Shown: positions 38,560 to 50,599 of the stretch, piece by piece | Numbering within the stretch: position 1 is the stretch's first letter | Layout: each line of letters begins with the position of its first letter | NCBI GenBank assembly: GCA_037903475.1 | Contig: JBAJFG010000492.1 | Location: 3,348,001 to 3,412,000 of the forward strand | Direction: 5' to 3' | Length of the DNA stretch: 64,000 nucleotides | Origin: Ancylostoma caninum | Lineage: Eukaryota; Nematoda; Chromadorea; Rhabditida; Ancylostomatidae | Position numbers and translations under genes: made by a program | The notes under the pieces: generated by a model | What the model saw: the letters and a program-made list of their open reading frames with translations, nothing else | Database searches by the model: none | What the model was told of the DNA's origin: nothing

Positions 38560-41500
38560 TCACAAAAAATCAGCAGGGAATGCAAGAATCTTAAAGAAAC
38601 AACCTCAACATAAAATTGCAACCGAAGTGACGCAATGTGCAAATTTGTTCTGGCGAATGTGTCGTCCCTACCCCCCCCCCCTTCCACAGCACATTTCTTT
38701 TTACAAAAACTATGTAATTGACTTATCTGGATACTTTTTTTCCAAATTCCGCACACTTAAACTGGATAATCCCATTTCTAAGCATCCATACAATTCAAAA
38801 ACTCACCTCGACCATGAACTTGGCCATGCTGAACTGTTTCTCATTCCTAGCGCTATTGAGAAATGGCATGGCCAGAAGTTCGGGATATTTTGGACGTTGG
38901 AGCGGATCCTTCTCCAAACTGTAAACCAGCAATTTTGAGTTGAGTACAACTTGTAACAAAGCATTCTATTCAATGTTAGTTATCTAATGCGAGTGAAATA
39001 CCACCAAGAAGCCAAAACCAACCAGCGTTGGACGAAGTGCTGGCATTCTGGTGTGAACGAGCCGTCAGAAGGCAATCGAGGAGCCGGTTGGTTGAGTACC
39101 TGCAAAGGCCGTTATAAGAATCCTGGGAAAGTCCAAAAAAATGTTGATCCGTTTCATCAAGTTCTGATACTCTATTTTCAATGTAACTCAGTTAATCCTT
39201 TTTTTTTCAGGTTCCATAGACTAGGCCAATTCATACAAAGCTAGACTTTCCACGAAAAAAAAAAACTCTAGTTAGTACTGTTCAGATCATACCGGAAATG
39301 ATTATTTATTCTTTCAAAAAACGCCAATGGATTACTACTGAAACTGTAGCTGACCCGTAAACCTCCCGGTAATGATCGTGTTTCACAAAGCTACTGGAGC
39401 TATCTAACCAAATCTTCTTCTACAAATCTTCTGGGCAAAATTTCTGGATTTTATGGAATTCTAAAGAAGGGCTATTTCGTTATGATTGCTTTTGCTTCAG
39501 GTCAACTTCTATAATACCACTGAGAAATCTACATACCTGGTTGAGCTGCTGGAAGGGGGTGACCCATATATCGTACGGGTAGTTTCCAGTCGCTATTTCA
39601 ACCTAAACACGTAGAATTTTCTGGACAACTGAAGTAAAACTTACAATCCTGAGAATAAAGCTCGCAGCATAGTGCTAATAACAAGTAACACTAAGAGTAT
39701 AACTCACCAGAGTGATTCCAAGGCTCCACACATCCGCTCGGACGTCATACGATCCTTTCATATCACCATCAATCCGTTCCGGTGGCATATAAAATTTGCA
39801 ACCCGCAGCTACCGTCTGAAATAGCCATCTAATTCTAGAAATCCAGAAGGCATACGTCAGCTAGTAATGCTCACCTTGGCAAGACTATTCGTGAGGTGTC
39901 CAGAGATGCCAAAATCACAAATCTTCACTTGGCCGTGTCGATTCAAAAGGATATTAGATGGTTTCACGTCTCGGTGAATAAGGTTCATGTCTTCCTTCAT
40001 GAAATTCAATCCCTCTACTACCTGAAACGAGCAGCGGCACTCACTTGTAGAAATTAATAAGGAAAAGATGCGACTCACAGACAGTGTGACTTTGGCAATA
40101 AACGGCTCTGGAAGCTTCCGACCAAGGGCATTGCATTTCTTATAGAATTTATCTAACGACGTATCCATCACTTCCATACAGATCCACACATCACCTTCGC
40201 GGAACATTGCACCATAAAATCGAACCATCTGCAAAAGGTGCTACGTCAGACGGGATTGAGATAGTTTTCAAAAAGGGAAATCCTAGAGAATGGCCGTCTT
40301 TGTGGATGCTAAATCCACGAATAAAAAGTTTCATTCATGCCATCATGTCTCCAGTGGTCACTCTTAGGCTGGGAATTTTTCCACGTCAGATCTGGTTTAA
40401 ATCTACTTATCCTCAGGAATAACTTGAAATTGTAATAAAAATAGCTCTCATAACAGTGGACATTTTCTATAGCTATGCAATAGTTCCAGCTACACCTTTA
40501 CATCAGGCACAAGTCAAGTTGCGCCTAGTTGCCAATTCACCTAGAGGTGCCCCTAAATCTAGAAAATTCCACAGACCTGAGGACAACAATCACTCCGCTT
40601 GCATGCGTCTAGTTCCGTTAACATTCGCTTCTGAGATTCTTCGTTAATTGATGACGAAATCCGCTGAAAATAATCTTTCTATTTCATAAAGCCTGCTTAT
40701 TTTCGCTTATGAACAAGTAAACACAAAAATTCGTGTATGTTTTACACATCTATCACAGCGTGTCGAAATATAATAGTAGATCCTAAGTCATAATATAAAT
40801 CAGGAACAATTCAATAAAATGTTCACCTTCACCGCCATAATAATGCCAGATTGCCGATGCCGCATCTTCTCCACTACTCCGTAACCGCCTTTGCCCAATT
40901 CCTCCAGAACCTAAAGAGAAGCAGGAGAAAATTTGTTATTTGGAGAATCCACAACCAGTAAATTCCCCAAAAAATGTAAAGGAACCCACTTCTAAGTCCT
41001 TAGCCGCTATCTCAATCTCTTCCGAATCATTTGTCAGCCTGAAAAACAGAAAAAAAATGAAGAAATGAATTATTTATTTATTTATTTACTTATTACACAA
41101 CGAGGTGTGCCACTGCTTAAAAAAACTGTGAAATGGATAAAACTAACAAGCTCAAGAACAAGAAAATCAAATCGAAGCCTTTCAAAAAACTTAATAACTG
41201 ACGGCTAGGTGGAAATGGCTTTGATGTTAGTTCTTGGACAACAAAATTTGGAGAGTGTGAACACTTATAAACATACATGCATTGGAGGAATTTTTCCAGA
41301 TTAATTATAGGATTTGCAAAAGTTATTCTAATGTATTATAGGCAGATAAAACTCTGACGGCGAAAAAACTTGAGCTAATTATGAATTATGCAGAAAAGAG
41401 AAAACAAAGCTGTACAAAAAGTTGCCATCACCACGCGCAGTAAGTATCAACCTATTGACGACCGGTGAGCCGCGTCCTTCATATCAACGACTGAGTCACA

Positions 41501-44494
41501 TTTTCGGGTTATTTTTAGAGTTTTGACCGAATCGAATAAAATTCGAATATCTATTCGAATGTTCGAATATTCGAAAATTCGAATATTCGAAAATTCGGAG
41601 GTTCCGAAAAACTCGAAAGTTCGAATATTCGAAAATTCGGTGGTCCCAAAAAATTCGAAAATTCGAATATTCGAAAATTCGATGGCCCTGCAATATTCGA
41701 AAGTTCGAATATTCGAAAATTCGAGGGTTCGAAATTATTCGAAAATTCGAATATTCGAAAATTTTAGGCCGAAAATTCGAATATTTGCAATTGTTCTGCT
41801 TCGCAACTGTTATTTCAGTTCCATTTTCTCGATGAAGAACCATTCCCACTGAAACTCCAGTCCAATTCCTCATTTTAATCTCAATTTTCCCAAAAACCTG
41901 CTCACATCTTTGCACGCATTCGAAAGTCACCAACTGCATTTGAAAGCTTTGAAACTGCAATCCTACGAGGTTTACGACATTGGCGACGATGATCTCTCCG
42001 GTAAAACGTGCGTATGTGCTTTTCTAGACACTTGAGAAACCAGCAGTTTCAACTAAACTTCCAATTATTCAAGCCTTTTCTCCAGAACTATGTAAGTGAA
42101 CTGCAAACAACAATAATAACTTTTACACAGCATTCCTCCTTATATTTAGCTGATTCCCGACTACTGCTTCGTTGAAACTCTTTCTAAGTGCATAACCGTC
42201 AGCAATGGAATTCGAAGCTCACACAAAATCTTGAGATTCTCTTATTAACCTTTCTGCCCGAACATACTCCGACTTCTCGTTATAGAAGTTCTGTTGGTCT
42301 TAACATTCAACGTACAAGCATGCAGTTGGACCCGATAAACAGAAGTAATAATGAGGAACGGGATAACACGCAGTGTTTTTTTATGTCGCTGGCGCTTTTT
42401 TGTTGATAGCTGGAAACTCATTCATGAGCAAGGTAACTGAACCACTGTACCCAACATTATTTTTCCGCGTCAAAACCTCTACCTCTACATTCACTACCAT
42501 GGCTCGTTTTGTTAAACTACAACACAGAGATATTAAAGCGAAAGCCTTCTCACGTTCGAAGGGTTTCATCCACTTTACGATCCTTTAATGATGGTTACAG
42601 ACCTCAAGTGAGATAAGCGTTCTTAAGCTTAGGAATTTCAACCAGTTGCAATTCTAAAACGGATGAGGGACCAACTCCACAGCAGCACAAGCTTCCACTC
42701 ATGAGAAGGTTGTGAGAAATTCCAAAACGGCAGATGAAACTTACTACCCGAAAAGTTTCATGCCCGTTGTGATTGGCAAACATATCGCCTTGTTCGCCTA
42801 CATGCATGAGTACAAAATGTTTTTACCAAATGGAATGTTATTCGAATAAATATTCGAACATTCGAATATTCGAAAGTTCGAATATTCGAAAATTCGGTGG
42901 TTCGCAAAAATTCGAAAATTCGAACATTCGAAAATTCGGAGATCCCTAGAAATTCGAAAGTTCGAATATTCGAAAATTCGAGGGTCCGGGTTTATTCGAA
43001 AATTCGAATATTCGAAAATTCGATGGTTCGCAAAAATTCGGAAATTCGAATATTCGAAAATTCGGGGGTTCCCAAAAGTTCGAAAATTCGAATATTCGAA
43101 TATTCGAAAAATATTTTCGAATGTAAAACTCTAGTTATTTTGCAGCATTTCCATACGGAATGGGTACAACACCTTTAAACAATGTCTCAAATAACTTTGG
43201 TTCAAGAACGATTCCTCCTTCGTTGTGATAAATGTCATGCAAAGGATGAAATTTTGAAATAGAGGAGAATCGCGCCAAATTTCTTCTGTAGTGTGTGGGA
43301 GTAATCCGAATAAAAGCCACATATTTTACATAGAAACAAGTTCGTTACATCTTACAATTCTTCATTCATCAGGCTACAGCCATACTAACGAGTATGTTCT
43401 CAAGACATTTCCATATAACACTCAAAAGCCCTTTTACAGAATTCTTTCGGACTTGAAGGAGGTAACAAGCATTTGGATCCTTCCCTGGTCCAATGACCCT
43501 GGTTTCTTTCCGGAACTAGATTACAGATTATTCCTGCAAAGTATCCATTTTAGTCCCAACTTCCGGCTGGCACGTGGGACCAATCAATGGGTTAAGAAAA
43601 AAATAAGTACATTCGAAAAAACCATAGTGCAACTATTACAATATCATATTGGATAGTAAACTTATACTGGATAGTAAACTTGCAGTGTACGGATTGATTT
43701 GTAAAGAAATTAGAACTTCTTGCATACCTAGCATCTTATCACCGAGTACTTGCTTATACCAAACAGTAATTTAGGCTAGCAATGTTGTTGCTCTTAAGAA
43801 AAAGAGCAGAAAGGCTATATTCGCGACTGGCCATTTTATCCGAATTTCCATGTACAACGCTCAAAACCTCTCAGCTACGGCATACTTATGCTATCGGCAT
43901 TCACTTCATATACAAAAATGAAGCAAATTCTGAGCGGGAAGCAACTTCACCTAGCATAATCTAGTGCAAGAGACTCACTTGATTTTACATTTGTCGTCCA
44001 AATTCAGATTCGGTGTCTCCTGCGGCTGTGGCATCTCAAGCTTAAACCGTCCTTTTACTGGAAATCCTGGAAAAAAATCAGTCATTCCGAGGCTGATACG
44101 CTCCCTAGGAACGTTTTACTCTCCCTTCAGCCGATCATGTGATGGATCAAATCGCGGTTTCAATCTTTATTCACGGTAATGTACTGTGCTCCACGTCAGG
44201 GTAAAAATTCTGCCCTCTCAATACCAAACAATTTTTTGACATTCGCAACACTTTTGCAAGTATTTAACGGCTGGAACGGAAGCAATATAGTGCAAATTTC
44301 TCTCTGTACAGCCAACGATCACTGCGTGTTTGCCTACCAAACCAGTTTGAATTAATCTGCGAAAAAGATCGCTGAGTGCACTCACGCATAGGTGAGAGGA
44401 ACTCCTGTATGTTGCGGTAATCTAGAAGTCCACTAGCCTCTTCAAGTTGTCGACAGCTATGCTGAACAAACAGCGTGGGCGTGAAATCCTCCAT
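38560..44494 (-). CDS. sek-1: MAP kinase kinase SEK-1 (MKK3/6 class)
   Basis: Twelve exons on the minus strand: 44386-44494, 43979-44066, 40990-41038, 40827-40910, 40577-40663, 40079-40228, 39875-40021, 39708-39815, 39537-39602, 39023-39099, 38807-38918 and 38560-38589. They give 1107 nt and 368 aa with every phase agreeing. The protein has a short N-tail with a basic-hydrophobic segment (KGRFKLEM) that may dock p38, the Gly loop LGKGGYGVV, the ATP lysine in MAVK (residue 110), HRD at 205-207, DFG at 225-227, the dual phosphorylation sites Ser235 and Thr239 in NSLAKT, and PPE at 249-251. It closely resembles C. elegans SEK-1, which lies between NSY-1 and PMK-1 in the p38 stress and immune pathway. 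The first exon (MEDFTPTLFV) and the tiny last exon (ILAFPADFL) are the least certain. Intron 2 (2.9 kb) contains a transposon. Confidence 0.9.
41517..43132 (-). mobile_element. TTCGAATATTCG-array element, copy 2, in sek-1 intron 2
   Basis: This is the inverted and longer relative of copy 1. It starts GAGTTTTGACCGAATCG and ends GAATGTAAAACTC. About five 42-bp units lie at the left (41530-41790) and six at the right (42850-43125), each with TTCGAATATTCGAAAATTCG. In between are the same unique blocks as in copy 1, reversed. ORFs reading IRIFENS repeats come from these arrays. It lies wholly inside the second intron of sek-1, in the same orientation as the gene relative to copy 1. Confidence 0.75.
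43290..43660 (+). other. Unexplained 121-codon ORF in sek-1 intron 2
   Basis: A plus-strand frame includes SSGYSHTNEYVLKTFPY, IWILPWSNDPGFFPELDY and NFRLARGTNQWVKKK. The composition is more protein-like than most chance ORFs here, but I see no splice sites or family. It lies antisense to sek-1 and may be a relic of a larger mobile element. Confidence 0.2.
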
Positions 44495-44499
44495 AGTTG

Positions 44500-46465
44500 G
44501 TTAAATGCAAGACCCCTGTACTTTCAAAACAAAAAAAAAATTGGGTGTGGAGCACTGTACCGAGAGAGGGTGATGCGGCAGAGCTCTGTGATTGGTTAAT
44601 CCCCCTAATTGACCAAGTCTGAATCTCGATCCCTCCACCCATTCCAAGTACATGGCTTCACTTCCAAAACAACTATGAGACTAAGACAAAAAAAGAATAG
44701 AACAGTAGGTGGTCACCAACGGGTAAGCAAATGGAGGTGTGGCTTTCCTTTCCTTAAAAATTTTCCTCTTGTTTCTAATCCCCTATTTTTGTTACTATGC
44801 CTTCCATTTTTCCAAATTTCAAATTATTTTACCAACTGTTTTCAACATTTCGGTCGCTCAAGTTTCCTCATGGCGGAGATCTCACTTTTTCCTCTCATGC
44901 CGCCACCCCCCCCCCCCCCTCCCCTCCCCCGCCGCCAACGGTTTGTGAATGCTAGAGGTGGTATATATAACTTTGAGCAAACTTTGAGCAAACGCAAGGT
45001 TTCCTCTGCTATATACCTCCAAATCTACTTCGCAGAGGTTTGCTCCAACTCCTATAGTCCTTGCTATCCTTCCGGGAGGGCACTGCACCGCTAGAGAGAG
45101 GAAAACGAGGCGTAGCCACTGCCCCACGATTGGTCCATTCGGATACCGCCCTGTCCTTTAATATCAACTCGTCCGTTTTCCGCTTATTTTGTCCAAAGTG
45201 AAACTTTTTTTCGTGAGTCAACATCAAATGAAATCTTCTGAGAAATGAATCACGTGTAAAACTACTAGAAAAAGTGGCGCCAACGTCAAAACAATTTTAC
45301 TGGAGGACTGATACTATCTAAAGCGTTCTGTGACGCACATAGCTCTGGAACTAAAAACACTATCTACCCATCGGCTAATAACTGAGATACGGAACAGATT
45401 ACAGAACACACATGTGAATGAAAACTAAGAAAACGTGCCAATCACTTGACATCTGTAACCTATGCTCCCCTAAGGCTTTGATTTAACCAAAAATAGACTA
45501 GCTTTTTTGAAAGAAGCATCTTACGGAGAGTCCTTTTCTAGATGATAGATGTGTTCGATGGAGCAAGGTTATTATACACATTTCGCTATCCAGAAAATGA
45601 AAGAAGCATGGTAAATAGTGGGATGAAATTTTAGCAAAGTTTGAGGTTAACACGCTTCTCACAAGTTTGTATGGCATGGCTTACGTAATATATGACAATA
45701 TTTGACAATATATGACTGATTCGGTCGAAACAAGTTCTCATGTATAAGTTATCCTTTAAATTTTCCAGCACAATTACAGCAAGGGTCAACGGCGGTGCCT
45801 TTTCGCAGATTAAGAAAGCACGCGGCGCGAGCGCGTGGCTCGCACTGGAATCCTCGTAGCAACAGCAAACTATGGCGTTTTCTTGATAGTTAGTTAGTTT
45901 TCGTGATAGTTAACATCGAACATGATGAAAAACTAACAAGAAAACCCTGATCTGCCACTAGGACGGCAACTTCAGCGTGAGCGGCGCGGTCGCGTCGCAT
46001 GCTTCCCGCGTCCGCTAAAAACCGCTATTGTACGCTCACTGTGTAAATAAGACAGCAGCAAGTATGTAGCTACGAATTAGGAAAAAAATTCATCTTGGGA
46101 CCGCCCATATCGCAGCTGATGCTTAAACAAAATGAAATCGCGAGTCACGTTACCATAACTCTTAGGCGTGAAATGAGATCTGCGTCTCTTCTGTTTGCAA
46201 TGAGAACGCGTAACCTGGTGATGGAATGTAAAGTATGGAAAATTCGATTGCATCCGCTTGTGCCTCGATTATTTGGAACACGTTGGCCATGTTACCGACG
46301 ATTTTACATGTTTCTTAGAAGCAATCAGATTACTTGAATAACTGAAGTCTCGTGGAAGTGAGGACTTTGCGGCGGCTTTCTTCTTGAAAACCCCTCGTCA
46401 AGTTGGTGTGGTGCAGTTACACACAACGCGCATTTGATTTTACGCTGGAAAACTAAGGTGACCAA
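44500..46465. other. Region upstream of sek-1
   Basis: No further gene is supported. It includes a C-rich tract (about 44906-44932) inside a repeat-like segment and a CpG-rich patch near 45810-46020 that resembles one near 58650-58710. The sek-1 promoter should lie here, but I recognise no element. Confidence 0.35.
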
Positions 46466-46471
46466 ACTTAC

Positions 46472-49400
46472 CTGACTGGACTTCCCATCTTGTGATGACT
46501 AAAACGATATGGGAAATAGAAATTATATCCTTAGATTCAAACCTCAAATAAGGTACAGTTAAGGTATCTAGCAAGTACGTACATGCATGTTTCCAGGCAG
46601 AGAAAACACCATCATCGATGAACATTCTGGGGAACGAATTAGTAAAATGTGTCTTCTGTCAAAAGTTGAGTATACGTACATAGGTATGTACTTAAAGGCA
46701 GCACTCACGGAAACCTTGGCATAGATCCGCTAAATTCCGAGGTACTAAGGGAAGAATAACTCACATCCAATGATACAATAGCGCGCTTCGCGCTATTTTA
46801 TATCAACGAGATATCAAAATGTCAACGGAGGTTCTGTTATCAGTGCATCTTACCCCTCTGCCACTGACATTTTGACCTGTCCCGGAACGTGGAAGTCACG
46901 CACTGTTGTGCAAGTGAGCGAACCCTATGTAAACTGGTGCGTCGGACACCAAAAATGCAACATTGACGTCAGCAGACATGAGCGCTTCTTTCAGGATTTT
47001 GATGTCGGGAGAATCCTCAGATGACGCTGATTACAGTGGTTTACATATTCCTTCACAAAACTACGATAGAACCTAATCTTTAATTACTCATTCCTGGAGA
47101 GCCCGAGGTGCCCGTTGCCACATCTGTCACGTAGACCTGCATTCGGAAGATGTTAGACTCCAATCGATATTACTGCTGCCGCAGCACGCTGCAATTCCTT
47201 TTCGTCGCAGCGGGGACCTCAAACTCTCCGAATACAGGGAGTTCAAAGAAAGGTTATCACGTAGTTTTGTAAGGAAATATGTATATCATTGTAATCAGCA
47301 TTGCCTCAAAATTCTTTTGATGTTAAAATCTAAAAATCATTTCCAAGGTGGAAAACTGCTTTCAAACCAGGGAAGTAGTATTCACACATTCTATAGAACT
47401 TCATTAGATAGTCATATCGAACTTTTCCATATAAAATTTTCGTCCGAAAATTGACTTGTGAAATATACCAGTAAGAAGTTCCATTTCGTAGATTTTCTGA
47501 ATGTACACATGATCCCGACTTGTTGAATGGTTGAAGGTACTTTCCGCTCGGATTAAAATCATGAATGTGCAACTCTTCTCCTACTGAAGAAGAGAATGAT
47601 GAATTACGTGAGTGGGAAAAAGCTGCTCAAAGTTGAATTCCTTGGAAAATACAAGATTTCGCTTCGTTAGTTAAAAAAAAATTGATAGAAATCTTCCTAT
47701 TTTACGAGTGAAAGTTCCGAACCACATTAGCTGTAGCATAGGAAAAGATTCCTTAGCCCTTTTGGCATATCAACTACTAAGATGTCTTTTCGTTCTGAAA
47801 TGTGGTGAAATGTGGATTTTGTTATTGTGTCTTTATACGAAACAATCTACTAATTTCTCAAAACTAGAATTATTTTTTGAAGATCATTTTTGGATTTTCG
47901 CTCGTCGTAGTCTTCTTACGACGGCGCCAGTATCTTCTAAAGGTTCTCGCTTCCACGAGATTCAAGGATACATGGCAATCTGGCTTGTATGCCTATCAAA
48001 GCGATGTTTGAATAACTGATAAAGAACCATTTGCACCGAGTACCCGAAAAATATTAACAATTATCCGTGGAATTAATACCGTCATACTAATAATCCAAAC
48101 ATGATGAGTAGCATTTAGAATGAATATTAGAACTGGAAAGATAACAATAATAAGCTGCACTGAACAAGTATTATTCAAACAGTACTCGGGAAACATACAT
48201 TTAAATGCAGTCTTTTTAACTAAGCTTATCTCCAAGCTCGTTTTCGTTTACATGTGCCTGTTTCCAAGAAGAACTCAAATAATGCACTCTTTGCCATACA
48301 TTAACTACAGTATGCGCCAAAAGTCTTTGGACAAGCATACGCTTTCCCTAAAAACATTGAGAGGAAGTTGGGAGAACTAATGGTTACTACGATACTAATG
48401 GTATCTCTTTTTTCAGTCGTAAACATGAATAGTATTAGGTGTTAACATAAGTCCTTGTGCTTTTTCCAGTTGTGATTCTTTCCGACTCGATGTCATTTTT
48501 CCCCAACGTGCTCTATACCTTCTGAAAGCGCTTTTCTTGCTCTACAATCCTATCAACATGCTTCTTCACAGAATATTGAATTACTTAATTTCCAGGCTCA
48601 AAGAGAAAAACGCCAATCTGACTAAAAACACCAGTTCCTCCTTGTATCCAACAGGGACCAAAAAACACCCGATACTATTTGAACGGGTAAGCTCTGTAGA
48701 GTATAAATGCGGAAGAAAATCAGCAATGGAACTGTTGCACGGCCAGTTTGAGCATGCTGGCAAGGGTGGGGTCCGACATTATCCTGTGATAAGATGACGA
48801 GAACGTTGCGATTTGATACTTTCAGCAAGAATACCTCGTTATTTGGTATCTTTGAGAAGTATAATGTCCATCTAGACCATATGATCCCTCTGGTGCAATT
48901 CCTAGCTGTTCATGGAAGAAATCTGTTCGGTCGAAGTGGTTGGTTTCATTGAGACCAAATATGTCTTCTCTGAGCTTGGAAAATCACTGATGACCAGCCA
49001 TTTCAAGCGAATCGTCTCTTCTATGCTTAGTAGAGGTTGCTTGCTTAGTTTCGATGCCCTTCGAGCTTTAACTGACTGCCAGGATATGTAGTTGTCGGTT
49101 GTGCTGTTTTTCTTGGCTCATTGCTCCACTTCGCACACTTAAAACTCAAGCATACTGTCGTTATGAGAAAAGCTCTTCACAACATTCTTGTAGAAGAAGA
49201 TTAGCGCTTTCGAATCGTATATGACCTGTACCCAAAAGATAACAAATAGGTGGAGAAAAGTGCATCCGAAGAGAAGCGCAAAGACTTATGTTAACATCTA
49301 ATACATTCAGTTCTGATGGTTCCTCCTCTGGTAGAAGCACAGAATTTTGAAAGAGAGGCGTGAGCTCGATTCAGCCGCGCATTTAGCTGACGCCGACTTC

Positions 49401-50561
49401 TTTCCATCATCCCTCCACCTCTCCATGAAAAAAAAACCGAACTCACATGGAAAGTAGGAACGGCTGCTTACTAAAGAGCAATGGAGAATCTGCAGAAAAC
49501 TCGGCAAATCCGCGGAATACTATGGGAATTATAGCCAGCATCTGTTCTCGGCTTCCTTTTCTAACTACATACATATATGCGTGGTCGAAAATTTTCCGTC
49601 CAAACGCGAAAATCGCACAACATCCATTAGCTTCATTCAATGTAACACGATTTCAAATCCGTTTTTTGTAAATAACCTACAGCTTCGGTCTTTGTAACTA
49701 CAAATGTGCTAGCTTATGTTTTCTAGGATAGCTAAATTGATGTGTGAAGTGATGATGCTACGGCAGAGATTAAGAAAAACGAATGCTTCTTTAGCTTCAC
49801 TTTTCTTTTTCTGGAAAATTTGTCTATATCTCCTGGATTCTGGAAACTGAGGCCATTTCAACCACTGCAAGGAATTTGGTCTTCATAATAATGATGTATA
49901 AGCATTACTTTCCTCATATCCACCTTCTTGACGACTTAGCGGGCAAAATAATGTCTCTCTGAAGACTTGGTGCACCCTGCATACCCAATTAATGAAGCGT
50001 TCGGATGGAATAAACCAGAGAGATACATAGAATAATGATGACTCCTTCAGAACCGAAGCTCATACAGTTTCATAAACGATTTTACTGTAAGAGATCGAAG
50101 GTACCAGAAAGGAACTCACTTCCAGACATTGTGATGACCATGTGACAGTTGTCATATATACCTGAAAAACATTGACATATATTAGGGTACTGTTTGACAT
50201 AAGAACGAGAAACGAGAGAGAAACTGATTATGGACGGATGAGGAACATAAGAACAGCAGATTGTATCCAGAAAAGAAAATCGCAGGGCACCCGTGGGACG
50301 AATTTCAAACTCTAAGGAAGGCTATCACCGAGGAAGTGGTCTTTGCTGTAGCACCCCTAGCGAAAAAGCGAACAGAATATACAGGTGATCACAGCTTTGA
50401 TTCACATTTCTTTTGAAAAATAAGAGCTTCGACCAAAACTGTCCTCACTCACGACAACAGCTCCTAAAGCCACCAGAACTGCGCGACTGCAGACCACGCA
50501 GCGCCGCTTCGAACTGTCAGATGGAGTGTCCGATGAACGAGTCGTTTCAGAAGTCCGTGCG
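46472..50561 (-). CDS. Candidate small-exon gene with one membrane segment (partial)
   Basis: A chain of minus-strand exons with agreeing phases is 50453-50561, 50120-50161, 47088-47136, 46583-46626 and 46472-46498. It reads ARTSETTRSSDTPSDSSKRR, CVVCSRAVLVALGAVVVYM, TTVTWSSQCLE, VYVTDVATGTSGSPGM, KCSSMMVFSLPGNMH, SSQDGKSSQ. The basic KRR followed by about 18 hydrophobic residues suggests a type II membrane anchor. Each exon has gt-ag sites, but the donor after GSPGM (A/gtaatt) is weak. The alternative is that the 47080-47136 exon ends at its own stop (SPGMSN). Beginning and end are not found, and no family is recognised. The long introns could hide exons. Confidence 0.35.
47330..47590 (-). 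CDS. Candidate terminal exon, unidentified
   Basis: After the acceptor ttcttcag a minus-strand frame reads GEELHIHDFNPSGKYLQPF, then SGSCVHSENLRNGTSYWYI, and VRYDYLMKFYRMCEYYFPG to a TAG at 47330. It has protein-like composition with one N-glycosylation motif (NGTS). It lies between exons of the candidate gene above and cannot be in the same transcript because of its stop, unless it is an alternative last exon. The family is not recognised. Confidence 0.3.
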   Translation of the reverse strand, partial: SSVGEELHIHDFNPSGKYLQPFNKSGSCVHSENLRNGTSYWYISQVNFRTKILYGKVRYDYLMKFYRMCEYYFPGLKAVFHLGNDF

Positions 50562-50599
50562 CTACATTTCCCTCCCTCTATCAACGTCTATCATCTCAA